From NCBI GenBank assembly GCA_963555705.1, contig OY743190.1, forward strand, positions 10,081,501 through 10,145,500: a stretch of DNA of 64,000 nucleotides. The letters run 5' to 3'. Within the stretch, counting starts at the first letter, position 1. Each line of letters begins with the position of its first letter. The notes beneath the pieces are model-generated. The model worked only from the letters and a program-made list of their open reading frames with translations. It was not told where the DNA came from and made no database searches. The DNA comes from Ligustrum vulgare (lineage: Eukaryota > Streptophyta > Magnoliopsida > Lamiales > Oleaceae). The position numbers and the translations under genes are program-made. Positions 24,298-37,247 of this stretch are shown here, in pieces.

Positions 24298-24732
24298 GTT
24301 TGATATTCTAATCTACTCAGATTTTCACACCTGGAAAATTAGACTGCATATATTGCAATCTTTGATTCTCAAATGAAAGTTTCTTTCTTTGTTACTTCCA
24401 TACTAATCTCTTTATACAGTTTTCAACTCCAAGTAAAGTAATTTTATTAAAATTCTAGCTCATGTTCGCAGGTGAAAATCTGATTGAATGGTCTAACTTT
24501 ATTTTTTGACCAAACTTTAGCTCCACCACCACTGCTACATCCTACCGTCGTCATGAAGCTAGCTGCCACCATCGAAACAGAGTAGGTACCTCTCTTTATA
24601 GATTTTGTGTCATTATCCATGTGTTATCTATAGAAATTGGTTTGATATTCTCTTATTGTACCTTGATCCTGAGGGTGCATTTGCAAGTAGTGGAGGAAGG
24701 CCACAAAAGACGTGGTCCAAAGGGCGTCCATT

Positions 24733-24810
24733 AATCGACAGGCTGCAAAAATCACTTTCCCTTCTTGCCTCAAATCGACAGGTTGCAAAAATCACTTTCC
24801 CTTCTTGCCT
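24733..24810. repeat. 40-bp tandem duplication
   Basis: 'aatcgacaggctgcaaaaat' at 24733 recurs at 24773 with one change. It lies inside an open frame (24605-24895) of unknown origin. Confidence 0.85.
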
Positions 24811-26582
24811 TAAAAAGGTTGAATTTCTATGTTTTTGGTCTGTTTTGAACTACTTTTGTCTTGATTTAGTTATTTGGGAATTCTATAGATTTTGATCTGA
24901 GTGTGGTTTGTGAGTTTTTGTGAGTATTTTATTTTCTTAATCGTTTGATACTTAGCATATATGTCATTGATACTTAGTACATATGTCATTACCTTATATG
25001 AATCATGATTTACTTTACCTACAGTATCCATTGAAATTTTTGTGTTACTTATTGAGCTCTTATGTTTTGACAACATAAAATTTTGTTACATCTTAATGAC
25101 ACTTTTTTTTTTGTTGTATTTCAGCAACCAACCACCTCACATGGTCAGCTTCTACAGTTAATACTTGAAACTTTTCCAAAAGAACATCCTTCATATGGTC
25201 TTAGGTTTCTTCTCATACCTCCTATAAAAGTTGCAATTTGATCAATGCGTTAACTGAATGGCAGTGAGAATTTTATTGGTAGAGTTTTACTATTATCTAG
25301 CAGGCTGTCATAATAATGTGTTTTCATGAACTGTCATAATAATGTGTTTTATTGGTCCAGTTTATGCTGAACTTTGAATTGTCATAGGAACTCGGTGAAA
25401 AGAACATTGGACTGGAAAATCTGAATTTTTTTCGAATATGCTATTCACAGTTTTCAAGAACCAGTCATATTGCAACAATGGTGGCATCTGTGCTAAAATA
25501 TTTCACTTGAAAGTCCACATTGCAAGGTAAGCTATTCCGTCCAATTGATTTGTGTATAATGCATTAGTAGGTATTCACATCTTATGCAGAATAACCACAT
25601 TCGTAAAACATGGGCAGATGCATCCCGAATCCCAATCTTCATTTCAACAGATTAGTTTATTCTAATTGACAACAATAAACTAATAACAAATATGAGTAGG
25701 AACTATTATGGCATGCTATAAGCGGAGCGGATATTGGAACTGTTAGCCATTTGGTAAACTGGGACTTTTTTATTATATTTAGCTGATTCATCAAAATTCT
25801 ATGCATAGATTTTTCTTTGTTTGCCCTGTGCGGATGAAAGATTTCTCTTTAAAGAAACAAATATGTTGATTATTTTCTTCCCCTTGAAGTTTCGAATTTA
25901 GGATTTTTATTATTGTAAAGTGCGTTTACTTCTCCACTTTAAGTGCACATAATGTGGGTATGGAGTATGTATTTGATTAGTAGTTTTTTTTAATCTTTGC
26001 ATTGTACACACATATTTCAAGATTAACAGGATATTAGATAGTTCAGTGCAACATTTTGATGCCACCCTACCTATCCGACCTGCAAATAATCTAATTTTAT
26101 ATAGCTGTTCTTTATGATGAGATTTTGTGCCTCGAGTGACAGGGATGATTCTTATTTTCCTCTTGAATCTACGAGCTTTGGAGGGGTATGGCGATGTTCA
26201 TGATTCAAACATCAGGTAGGTGTTTACTAATGCTTATCGCCAAAAGGGTAAATTTTCTTAGAGTACGAGCTCTAGATGTTTTCTATTCCAATTTTCAGCA
26301 ATTTAAATTTTTTCAGGGCTTTTACTAATAGCTGAGATTTTTCCATCTGTGGGGAAGGTTAGTAATGTCCTCTCCCTTGGACTGTTGGACACAAGGAGGT
26401 GGTAAAATAAAATAGCATTTTGCCCATTTTTTGTTTTTGCTATGGCTTTCTTCTTTACCTTTGATTGATTATCTTTTAAATTGTTAATTCCTCCTCTACC
26501 ATTGGTATGCTAGGGAGTCCAGTGACATGCTGGGAATCAGTAGCTTTCTGTGCTGGAGTGGGTATTGGATCTGCATATTTTA

Positions 26583-26943
26583 TAAACATACATGTTTTAT
26601 AATTTTAGTAATAAAAACATCCAATTTTAGTATATATTTTTAACCATTCTTTGAATAATATAGATTTCCCCATTCATTATATATAATCACTTTTATAAAA
26701 TTAATTGGTATTGATCAGATTTACTCATGTAATTTGATTTTATGATTATTAAAATCTTGCTAGGAACTTTTTATTCGTATATAATTATTATCGTGTTTTG
26801 GGTAGTAGAATAGTTAGCCACTTGATGGCAGCAATCATGGATGGAGTGTATGGATGATTACATTTTTGTGCATTGAGAGTTTCATGTTGGAATTTTGGGG
26901 GGTGAACATGTTAGGGATTGAGATTCTTCCTGGGGTTGTCTCA
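26583..26943 (+). repeat. 361-bp segment shared by Helitrons A and B (copy 2)
   Basis: Partner of 21223-21583. The flanking sequence on both sides is unrelated to the flanks of copy 1, so the cargo of the two elements was rearranged after they separated. Confidence 0.9.
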
Positions 26944-27519
26944 ATTGGTTGTGCATTGACATTTTTGCTTATTTTTAGCTAGAAGTGTTATCGTTAATAA
27001 ATATATTCTAACAAGTGAGTCAAGCTCTTAATGGAAGATGGTATTCAATTCTTTAGATTTTTAACCATAATTTATCTTTTATTATTACATTTTTTGTACT
27101 TTAAAAGAAGTTATCATTCTGCATACATTTTTTGAGAAAAATTTTGTGCCCAAAACATTGACTTCTATGATGTTAATAAAAATCTTTTAGGATAGTCAAA
27201 AGGTTTGTTTATCTTGCTTAGCATTAGTAACACTATTTGCTTAAACTGCTGCATTTTCCCTCTGCTAAATTGGAACCTTCAATGTGAGTGCTCTTTGTGC
27301 ATTCATTTTTCCTCAATTACAAGGTTAATGTCTTTTAACTCTCCCACTGATTCTCAATATGCTTCTATTGAATGGTTTGGAACAGTGCAAAATTGCTTCA
27401 TTAACAATGACTTGAAGGTATTTTGAGAGGATTTTTTAGGCTTTTTCTTTACAATTCAGTACAATATTAAGATGCATAATATTCATGTTTCTGGGAGTAA
27501 TATCCCATCTCCTCTTCAA

Positions 27520-27890
27520 AATTTTGCAGTGCAGAGGTCAAGGTACTCATTGAAAAAAGTGTTGAGATCAAGGTACTCATTGCTTTCTGGCCTTAAGAGA
27601 TTTTATGATTTGATCAACAGGTGGTTTCCTTCCCAGTTCCCAGTGTTGGAGCCTGCCGATTTTTTAGATATATGTAAATTATTTATTTTTCTTTTTTTTG
27701 GTGTTCTGTACTTATTATAATCATTCTCTTTTATTTATCATCGTGCGTCTCAAAGCCCATGTCTTGCAGCTTAGACAATAACACTGCCCATCCAAGCAAG
27801 TTGGAAGTTGAAGCTGACTTCCACTGTTTCGAGGACAATGTTGAGTCAAAATGGGAAGATAATGTTTGTGCTAATGGAGGAAACTAGACT
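27520..27890 (+). pseudogene. Exon-like captured fragments, unidentified
   Basis: An open stretch with LSGLKRFYDLINRWFPSQFP (about 27585-27645) and, after 'cttgcag', [20 protein letters not shown] ending at a stop (27885-27887) look like the last two exons of a host gene. The source was not recognised. Confidence 0.3.
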
Positions 27891-29940
27891 GTGACTTTTG
27901 CTATGGGTAAATCTTATACACGTTGGCTCTACATGGTACATTTATTATCTATGTTTGGTGTAGAAACTGTCTTTGGACTCACATGCGAAAACTCTGGAAA
28001 TTCAAGAGCCAACAAAAAAGGTTAATATTTATGTTTGGTGTAGAAAATTGTCTTAACGTATGGCTGGATAGCGTGTATTAATAAGTACATTGCTTTTGTT
28101 CAGTATTATTTTGAACCACGAAATTAGAAGTCTATGAATCCAGTTAAATTTTTATTTTTGCTTGAAATGTAAATTTCTCAGGTGAGGAAACGTTATTATT
28201 TGCTTGGATTTATGTTAAGGGTTTTGATTGAGCTATAGTTTTTGGAAAAATATAATTTATAGTTGTGATTTTTTGGAGAATGTGGTTAAAAAGTAGGATT
28301 ATTTTTGAATTTACATGTGAAATTATTTTATCCGATAATGTATGGTTGAAAATAAGTTTGGAGAAATATGAGATTTGCAAGAATGAGTTTTAAGCTAGAG
28401 CTAAATTATTTCTTTTCATTTTTCATTGCTAATAGGCCATGGATGAATCCTTTAATTTCGTAGACAAATATTAAGTCTACAATTATGAAGTATATTGAGA
28501 TAATAAATCTGTTGAGAATAAATTTGAAAGATTGTTAATTATATACTATTTATGTTATAGTCCTATGATTGTCTCAATTAATTATTGTAATATAATATTC
28601 TTTTTTATATCTAATACCGTGCATCGCACGGGTGGTAAAACTAGTATCTATATAATATATAAAAGTAGCTGAGTCAACTCAGTCAACTTCACTGTTTCCC
28701 TCCAAAACTCTTGTACTATGTGCAGATTTTATTTATTTATTTATTTATTTTTCCAATTTTTTGGGACTTCAATATTTATCATGTTCACACTACTCATATC
28801 TCTATTCCAATAATCAACTTCAAAACTCATTTCAAAAATAGTTGGGCCTTCAATATTTATTTATCATTTTCAAAATCGCTGACGTCTACTTACAGTCTTC
28901 AATATTTATTGTGTTTACATGGCTTCTATTTCCCGCCGCCTAATTACACTGGAAAGCCAATTATTTTTTTTTTTTTCCTTTTTCGCTTTTTCAGAATTTG
29001 TTTCATTTTTTCCCATTTTTCAAATTCTGTTTATTCATTTTTGTTTTCTATATCTTTTTTTTTTTCCATTTCCCTATATACAACCTCTTTCATTTCTGTT
29101 ATATATAATTATTATGAAGATATACACAATAATAAAAGATTCAATTAAAGGGTTATTTCTTTGAAAAATGTGTACTATTTAACATGACCGCTCTACTCCA
29201 CCTTCTATTATGATTCAAAATTTCTGGTGCGGTGGTAATGCTTATTAGTTATTAATATTACAAATCAGTTGAAAAAAAAAATCGTAAATTATTTTTTGAA
29301 AAAGTAAAAAGGATTGGCACTACTCTTTTCTTCAAAACCTGTGATATTTTGAGTCGTTGAACATAGATTTGGGTTTTTAACAAAAAAGAAAAAATATTAA
29401 AACAATAATATTTTAGAGAAAGCTTCGAAAACAATATAGAGTGCAAAATTATTTTGGACTAATAAGAGGATTTGTTAATATTCTATTTATTTTATGTTCT
29501 AGATTTCTCTGTTGGGGTTGCAATGTGTTAACTAATGTTGGGCTATTTAGAATAGTTTTGGGTTGGATAGATATGTTAATGGTTTCGGCCGTTGAGTGAA
29601 GAAAAAACATATTATTCATGAGTCAGTATATATATTTGATGAAATTGTATATCACATTGTATAAAAAATAATAAAAACAAGAAACTAGAATTATTATTTT
29701 TTTTTTAAATTTGCTTTTACCGAGAAGTTGTTTTTTATTTTTTATGATATAATAACGATAATTTGTTTGATTTTACTTATTTATATTTGACTTTTTTGTG
29801 TCAAACCCTCTCTTTTCATAAAAAAAAAAGTGTTCTTCTAAAGTTTTCAATCTTATAAATAAATATTTGTGTTCAGTTATACAAATCCAAAGTAAAATTT
29901 TCAATTAAAAATTATGTCGAAATTTTATTAATAGATAATA

Positions 29941-30100
29941 CTCTCTCCGTCCTACAAAGATAGTCCACCATTTCTTTTTTGTCCGTCTCAAAAAGATAGT
30001 TTACTTTATTTTTTAAGAGTGAAATTAATATTTTATATTCCATTTTGTCCTTAATCTGTGTGAAAATGAGTAGATGACTATCTTTATGGGACGAAGGGAG
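29941..30100. mobile_element. Stowaway MITE, 160 bp
   Basis: The left end is CTCTCTCCGTCCTACAAAGA. The right end, inverted, is CTCCCTTCGTCCCATAAAGA. The TIRs are about 25 bp with few mismatches, flanked by TA (29939-29940 and 30101-30102). This is typical of Tc1/mariner-derived MITEs. It is nested in Helitron C. Confidence 0.9.
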
Positions 30101-30869
30101 TACTAAATTATAAATCACATCATACATATAGTTTTTTTTATAAAAATCTTATTTTTAGTTATTTAGTACATCTAAAAATTGGAGCTCTTTTTTGTAGCGT
30201 ATTATTAAATTATTAAATATTTTTATAGATAATTACATTTAATATGTAATTAATTTCTTATAATAATTGTTATATTTTATTGGTCTTAATTTTATGGATA
30301 AATATTTGGTTTAGTCATACAAATTCAATGTCAAATTCTCAATTAAAATTATATCTAAAATTTATACACATTCGTATTTTTATAAATCACGGTGTATTGA
30401 AATTTTTATAACTAAATCCTATTTTTAAGTTATTTATTACATATACATATTAAAGTTCTTTCCTATATTGCATTATTTATCAAAATTATTTCAATGACAA
30501 TTACATTTAATTCTTAATTAATTTTTTATTCCAAAAAGTCTCATATCACATTTTTTAACATTAACGGTTAAAAAATTTAACTATATTGTTTGAAATGATA
30601 TAGTTATTAATGGTTTTTGTCCTAACTGTTAATTTTAAAATTTCAAAAAGTAATTAACCATATCAAGATATTCTTTGCTATATTTTAATTCAAATTTTAT
30701 GATATTTTTTCACAATAATATATAAATTGTCTCCCAATTTACTTAACTAAAAATTGAGATGATGAATACTAAATTATAATTTCAATCAGAAAATAATTAA
30801 GTTGTATAAATATTGAAAACCTAAAATATCATAAATTTGATGCAATATCTTTGTCAACCTCGCAATTTA

Positions 30870-30873
<4 letters not shown>

Positions 30874-30912
<39 letters not shown>
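30874..30912. repeat. (TTA)n microsatellite
   Basis: About 13 TTA units inside Helitron C. Confidence 0.95.
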
Positions 30913-30913
<1 letters not shown>

Positions 30914-31009
30914 CATGTTTTTCATTGTCAATGGTCGAAATATTGAATTTTATCTTTTATATGCATGGTTTCTATTATTAACATTTTCATCTATTGTTTG
31001 AATATTCAG

Positions 31010-31440
31010 AGTACATGAATACTGGAGATCCTACATTTAAGTGTTCATTTTGCAAGACAAATTTTTGGTTCGAGGAGATAATGAATAATCGTTACAAAAC
31101 TTGACGATCATATTCTATAAGGTCAAATTCTACCTGACAGTAATTCAGGACAGAAGTTATTTATTCCAAGGATATCGTTGAGCCATTCAAATTTTAGGAT
31201 ACTTATTAGATTTAAAATAAAAAAAAACAATTTTCATTTATGGTGTCATATGCCATGACTATCAATAAGAGTCATATACAATCATTTTCACATGTATGAC
31301 TTCTCCCTAAAAGGTTGATATTTATACATGAAACTAATAAATGATGAACTTACCTTTTTTTTGTGAATGTTATTTATTTTGTTTAAAGATTCATTTAATT
31401 TCGAATAGAATTATTTTTATTTAGACGTTTCTTCCCGTGC
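31010..31440 (+). pseudogene. Helitron Rep-helicase remnant, start fused to end
   Basis: After 'atattcag' the frame reads EYMNTGDPTFKCSFC and FWFEE, matching the zinc-finger exon of the Rep protein in element D (DPSFKCEFC, FWYEE). It stops at 31102. About 30 bp on, another frame reads SNSGQKLFIPRISLSHS, then degraded text matching YAMTINKS and SLSHV, the last helicase motifs before the protein end. Everything between (HUH nuclease, Walker A/B) is gone. The frame has several stops and shifts. Confidence 0.85.
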
Positions 31441-31561
31441 ATCGCACGGGATGATTCACTAGTCTATATATTATATAAAAGCAAGTAAGTCTGCAACATT
31501 CTCCCGCCTAAGTTTCCCGCCTAATCCCAAGGAAAAAAAAATCTTTTCAAAAATGCAAATT

Positions 31562-31950
31562 TCTGTTCAATGTCTTTTACTGCAATATCTGTTCAAAAAA
31601 ATCTCAGAAGGCTGCAGAATCTGTAAACTTTTCAGAACAAAAGTCAAAAAATCTGTTCAAAATCCACGAAATCTGTTCAAATATCTGTTCAATGTCTTTT
31701 ACTGCAATATCTGTTCAAAAAAATCTCAGAAGGCTGCAGAATCTGTAAACTTTTCAGAACAAAAGTCAAAAAATCTGTTCAAAATCCACAAAATCTGTTC
31801 AAAAAATTCTCAGAATACTGCAGAATCTGTTCAAAATACTAATGCCAAAAATCTGTAAACTGAAAAGTCAAAATCTGTTCAATTGAAAATACACAAAATC
31901 AGAATACTGCAAAATCTGTGCAAAATCCACAAAATCTGTTCAAATATCTG
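31562..31950 (+). repeat. 122-bp tandem repeat in the 5' subterminal region of D
   Basis: Units start at 31562 and 31684 ('tctgttcaatgtcttttact') and are almost identical. Degenerate partial units with 'aatctgttcaaaa' continue to about 31950. A further 80-bp copy ('cagaaggctgcagaatctgt') lies at 32745-32830, inside intron 1 of the RPA-like gene. Confidence 0.85.
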
Positions 31951-32150
31951 TATTCTGATTTTGTCATAATACAGCCATAAGACACATCATTTGTCAGAAT
32001 ACATCCATTTTGAATTTTTAACAAAGGCTGAACTTTGAACATTTTGAAACTTTAAAACGTGGTCAGCAACCCTAATCTTGTGCCAGGCTTTCAACTTCAT
32101 CCTGCTTAATTCTACAACTCCTTGCCTCTGAACTGAATTTTCGCTCCACC

Positions 32151-35066
32151 ATGACTGAACTTACCAACATGGTTAGCGACATAAATTCAACGAAGATCGA
32201 GTGGAAGCTGTTGGTCCGAGTTGTGAGACTTTGGGAAGTGCCAGATTTCAACTGCAAAGACCAAGTGAACAGCATAGAGATGGTATTTGTTGATAAAAAT
32301 GTTAGTTTCTCTAAAACCCATTACTCCTGTATTTTGAAAAATGCTATGTACTCAGTCGAAAACCTGTCATTTGTTGGCATTTGTTGGAGAGAGTACAATA
32401 TTTTATGGACACATTTTTTATGGATACACAAGATCAGAATACAGATTTTGTTGTACATAGCATTTTTCATACAGATTTTGTTGTACATAGCATTTTGTTG
32501 TACAGAGCATAGCAAGGTAGAGCGGAGCAAAGCATATTAACTTATCTATGTAGTTTGAGGACAGCTTTGGATCTTCAAGACAATTCCATTTTTTGAACCT
32601 CTCCAAAGGAATTTAACTAAAAAGAAAGATAAAAAAGAATTGGTTAGAGAATAACAAATATGGAGAAAAAAAATTTAAAAAAAATAACAAGTTAATCAAA
32701 GGTTATATGTCCTATTTAAAAAAAATAACAAATATGTCCTATTCAGAAGGCTGCAGAATCTGTAAACTTTTCAGAACAAAAGTCAAAAAATATGTTCAAA
32801 ATCCACAACATCTGCACAAAAATTTTAAGTCCTATTTAAGTCATCTTCCTTTCACATTGTTGCTTTTTAATTTTTGTACGTTCAATTTTCAGGGTGAAAG
32901 GATTCAAGCAACAATCAAACAATCATTGATTCGTATTTTTAAGTCTTCGATCGAGGAAGGACAGCTATACATTGTGGAAAAATTTTATGTTGGTTATAAC
33001 AACATGAAGTACAAAGCAACAAACCACAAATACAAACTGAATTTTCTGCACAAGACTAGAATTGTAAATGCAATGGATGATGCTTTCAAATACGGAAATT
33101 TCCTATTTCGTTCCTTTACTGAGATTTCATCATCTCCTAACCTTTCATAATATGAACTATTTGGTAACATAACTTTTGGTTCATTTTCTTCTTTGAGGGC
33201 AGAATGAAATGCCCTAAAAGAATATATATATATATATATATTTTGAGGCCTTAGTATTAAACTAAGCATATTTAACTTGTGTGTTTGTGCAGATATAATT
33301 GGCGAAGTCGTTGGAAAAGATGCATCAAAAATTCATGAATCGAGCAAGGGAACAAATAAGCTAATTGATATCGTGGTCGAAGACGTGGAGTACGTAATTC
33401 TAACATATTGAAGGATTGATTTACAACAGAAGCTTTAGATGTCTATACTATGAATATATAATAATATAATATGTAAATTGTTCAATGTAGAAAGAATAGG
33501 CTCCAATGTACACTATGGGATAACTATGCAGAAGAGTTGAGTAAGTTTCTCGACTGTGAAAAAACAGAACCTGTGATCATCATACTACAAATGTGTCGTG
33601 CTAAAAAATTTAGAGGTACTGTTTGGTTGAACTACATTGTTATGTATTAACATAATCAAGCACTGTAAATATTTTAATTTGTAGTACCCCTTTCACAGGT
33701 GAAGTCAGGATATCAAGCAGTTACTATGTAACAAAGATCATAGTCGATGCTCCAATTAGAGAAATTAATGAATTTCGAAACAAGTAAGCCATTCTGTCCA
33801 TTTTTAATTGTTCTCACATAAATTTCATCTGTTGCTCAAATAAATTATATGTTTTCCAAAGCTTGACAAGAAATGGAAAAGCAGATTCCAATTCTCAAAG
33901 AATAAGTCAAATCTCATCGTCAACTGTGTATTCTATCTCCACTGATCTAGCAAGTGGAGATACTGAAATTAAAACAATTGAAGATCTGCTGGAATCTACT
34001 GAGGTCAGTAAATATTTATTTCTTATATTTATTAAGTATTTCATTGACTTTTTGTTAACAATTTTTAAGGTTGGAAGTTGTTGGGTTTTTGCAACGATCA
34101 TTGCACTGGAGTGTGAAAAGAACTGGTGGTATTTATCTTGCACCAAGTGTACGAAGAAGGTCAATCCAGTTGGCAATCGATTTTATTGCGAAAAATGCGA
34201 CAGATATGATATCACAGGAACCCCTAGGTGTGCTAAAGATTAATTAATTATTTTACTGTTTTAAACTACAATATAGATTATATTTTTTTAGTATTATTCA
34301 TTGATACATGACATAATTTTAGGTATAAAATTCAAGTTCGGGTTATAGACGGAACTGGAAGTGCAGCTTTTCTCTTATGGGATCGCGAGTGTTCAGAGCT
34401 GATTGGGAGTAGTGCACTTGAATTAAGAGATAATTTTGAGAAGGTTCTAATGTTCTAGCAATTTATGTGCATTGAACTACGCTAATGAACAAGGATTTAT
34501 AACATTTACAATCTTACAGGCATCTGGTGAAGAATGTTACCCCGTAGAAATTGATGCTTTGATCGAAAGGAAGGTTTTATTTAAGGTTCAAATCAAACTT
34601 CAAAACATTACTGAACGTTCTGAAGTCTATGCTGTAATGAAAATGACTAATGATAACGACCTAATAGCAAAGCATGTCTCAACTCGTGACAGTGAAAGCC
34701 AGGTAAGGATGAATTAAATTTAGCTATATTTTTTTTGTTCATTTACATCTAACTTGTGAACTTCTCTTACTGGAAAAAAAACTGCTAGGGCTCTGAAATG
34801 CTTTCAAAGCTAGAAAGCAATGATGTTACCGACCTAAGGGTAAGCTATACACAACGATAATTTCAATACATGACAATAGATGAGTTATAATACAATAAAT
34901 CTGTTATTTAATCCTTATGCAGGATTCGGTGTCAGATAACGATCTCAATACCCCTAACAAAACACCATCAAAAAGATCATGTACTTTGGCAATCAAAGAT
35001 AGTGAACCACCAACACAAATGTCAAGTAACAAGATGAGGAAGGTTGTGAAGACAGAAAAGGATTAA
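32151..35066 (+). pseudogene. Helitron RPA70-like protein, 11 exons, one nonsense codon
   Basis: Replication protein A large-subunit homologue, the ssDNA-binding partner often carried by plant Helitrons. Exons: 32151-32300, 32893-33163, 33293-33389, 33491-33615, 33699-33783, 33862-34003, 34070-34227, 34323-34443, 34520-34702, 34789-34839, 34923-35066. They sum to 1527 nt (508 aa) with all phases agreeing. The order is an N-terminal OB fold (LLVRVVRLWEVPDF, ERIQATIKQSLI), a second OB (DIIGEVVGKDAS, LQCTLWDNYAEEL), then the C-terminal OB with a zinc ribbon (CTKCTKKVNPVGNRFYCEKC, next VRVIDGTGSAAFLLWD). The tail is basic (KRSC, SNKMRKVVK). An in-frame TAA at 33148-33150 near the end of exon 2 is the only clear lesion. 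Intron 1 (592 bp) is swollen by a copy of the 5' repeat and by a segment shared with 40838-40985. The last four exons are duplicated downstream. Confidence 0.85.
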
Positions 35067-36020
35067 CTATGTACTACAATGGATCTTAGGCCCTGTTTGG
35101 AATACAAATATGTTACGTTTAAAGTGCTACAATGCTAGGATGATGTACCATTAACTATTTAACACATAACTATTAAATATGTCATCTCCCCATGGCTTAT
35201 CTATGTATTGACATAAACCTATATTAGTAAACATGACTGTGTTAAATTCCATTTGTGCTTTTAGCTTAGCAATCAACTTATTTGCACGAGTCATTTTTCA
35301 ATTGCAAAATACATAGCCTATTCATGAACATATTTTTAACAAATACAGTTATTAAATGTAATATTTTATATGTATGTTTTAAACATAGAATATACAAACA
35401 TCCACCGCTGGACTATTCATGAGCAACGACACAAAATAGTAAATTGAAGAGTAAGTAAGACAAAAAATCTCAATCAGTTTTAAATTCAGAAGACAACATA
35501 CCACACTGTCTATTGAGACACCCAATACTTGTGTGTTCAATTTCTGAAATTCATGAAAACGGTCACTGAAAGCAGTGATTTCTGAAAACAAAATAACGCA
35601 GACATACAAGTGGTATCATCAGCAACCATCAGAGAGTAAAATAAATGGACAATATAGTCAAAAGTTAACTCACCAGTGGGACAAACAAACGTGAAGTCCA
35701 GTGGGTAGAAAAAGAGAATAACATATTTCTTCCCTATATACTCAGACAGGCTAACCTGCAGGCAGAAAAACCAGTACCTGTTACAAATGGTATTTATCTT
35801 AGATTATTTATTAATTTATTTATTGTTTAAAAAAATAGTTATTAATACTTATTAAAAATAAAGTTTTTACTTTTTTATTTTTAAAAAATACAATTTCGAA
35901 AAATATTACTTCTTTACATACATTTATTGGACCAAAATGAATATGATTTATTAAATTGTACTAATTATATAATATTCTCTATAAACAAATCATATTTCAA
36001 TCCCCTAAATTGATATGATA
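34275..36020. repeat. 1746-bp tandem duplication, copy 1
   Basis: Repeats at a constant offset of 1746 bp in 36021-37766 with only about six differences visible (for example cattga/cttttga-type near the start and cctaagg/cctaatg at 34836). It holds the last four exons of the RPA-like gene and two reverse-strand peroxiredoxin exons. The very high identity means a recent event. Confidence 0.95.
35502..35755 (-). pseudogene. Captured 2-Cys peroxiredoxin exons (copy 1)
   Basis: Two adjacent minus-strand exons with proper splice sites: 35674-35755 ([20 protein letters not shown], then FTFVCPT) and 35502-35581 ([20 protein letters not shown], then GVSIDSV). The split codon rejoins as [14 protein letters not shown] is the signature around the peroxidatic cysteine of typical 2-Cys peroxiredoxins. 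The best family match is the plant plastid BAS1 type, which reduces peroxides using thioredoxin or NTRC. The N-terminal and resolving-cysteine exons are absent, so it is a captured piece. Its frame is intact, implying recent capture. Confidence 0.85.
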
Positions 36021-36068
36021 AGATTATATTTTTTTAGTATTATTCTTTGATACATGACATAATTTTAG

Positions 36069-36812
36069 GTATAAAATTCAAGTTCGGGTTATAGACGGAA
36101 CTGGAAGTGCAGCTTTTCTCTTATGGGATCGCGAGTGTTCAGAGCTGATTGGGAGTAGTGCACTTGAATTAAGAGATAATTTTGAGAAGGTTCTAATGTT
36201 CTAGCAATTTATGTGCATTGAACTACGCTAATGAACAAGGATTTATAACATTTACAATCTTACAGGCATCTGGTGAAGAATGTTACCCCGTAGAAATTGA
36301 TGCTTTGATCGAAAGGAAGGTTTTATTTAAGGTTCAAATCAAACTTCAAAACATTACTGAACGTTCTGAAGTCTATGCTGTAATGAAAATGACTAATGAT
36401 AACGACCTAATAGCAAAGCATGTCTCAACTCGTGACAGTGAAAGCCAGGTAAGGATGAATTAAATTTAGCTATATTCTTTTTGTTCATTTACATCTAACT
36501 TGTGAACTTCTCTTACTGGAAAAACAACTGCTAGGGCTCTGAAATGCTTTCAAAGCTAGAAAGCAATGATGTTACCGACCTAATGGTAAGCTATACACAA
36601 CGATAATTTCAATACATGACAATAGATGAGCTATAATACAATAAATCTGTTATTTAATCCTTATGCAGGATTCGGTGTCAGATAACGATCTCAATACCCC
36701 TAACAAAACACCATCAAAAAGATCATGTACTTTGGCAATCAAAGATAGTGAACCACCAACACAAATGTCAAGTAACAAGATGAGGAAGGTTGTGAAGACA
36801 GAAAAGGATTAA
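36069..36812 (+). pseudogene. Duplicated 3' end of the RPA-like gene
   Basis: Exons 8-11 of the upstream gene, nearly identical, including the end of the last OB fold and the basic tail. It could be an alternative 3' end by splicing from upstream exon 7, but has no start of its own. Confidence 0.85.
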
Positions 36813-37247
36813 CTATGTACTACAATGGATCTTAGGCCCTGTTTGGAATACAAATATGTTACGTTTAAAGTGCTACAATGCTAGGATGATGTACCATTAA
36901 CTATTTAACACATAACTATTAAATATGTCATCTCCCCATGGCTTATCTATGTATTGACATAAACCTATATTAGTAAACATGACTGTGTTAAATTCCATTT
37001 GTGCTTTTAGCTTAGCAATCAACTTATTTGCACGAGTCATTTTTCAATTGCAAAATACATAGCCTATTCATGAACATATTTTTAACAAATACAGTTATTA
37101 AATGTAATATTTTATATGTATGTTTTAAACATAGAATATACAAACATCCACCGCTGGACTATTCATGAGCAACGACACAAAATAGTAAATTGAAGAGTAA
37201 GTAAGACAAAAAATCTCAATCAGTTTTAAATTCAGAAGACAACATAC

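Larger units (their letters stand above)
22735..28644 (+). mobile_element. Helitron B, 5.9 kb, non-autonomous
   Basis: The 3' end has the same hairpin as A, GGTGGTAAAA and CTAG (28641-28644) followed by T. The 5' part (TTATTATTATAAAGAAG...) starts directly after A's CTAG and matches A's 5' region (17595-17773) for about 150 bp, but its TC start is not adjacent. The simplest reading is that A inserted into B's (TTA)n 5' end. No Rep or helicase remains. The cargo is exon-like pieces, including a JMJ-type zinc finger. Confidence 0.75.
28647..31462 (+). mobile_element. Helitron C, 2.8 kb deletion derivative
   Basis: The 5' end TCTATATAATATATAAAAG starts at 28647 after A (28646). The 3' end has an 8-bp hairpin stem TCCCGTGC-ATC-GCACGGGA and CTAG (31459-31462). 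Element D begins on the next base. The interior is mostly AT-rich non-coding DNA with a Stowaway MITE and a TTA microsatellite. Near the 3' end is a Rep-helicase remnant in which the start and end of the protein are directly joined, so this was derived from an autonomous element by internal deletion. Confidence 0.85.
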
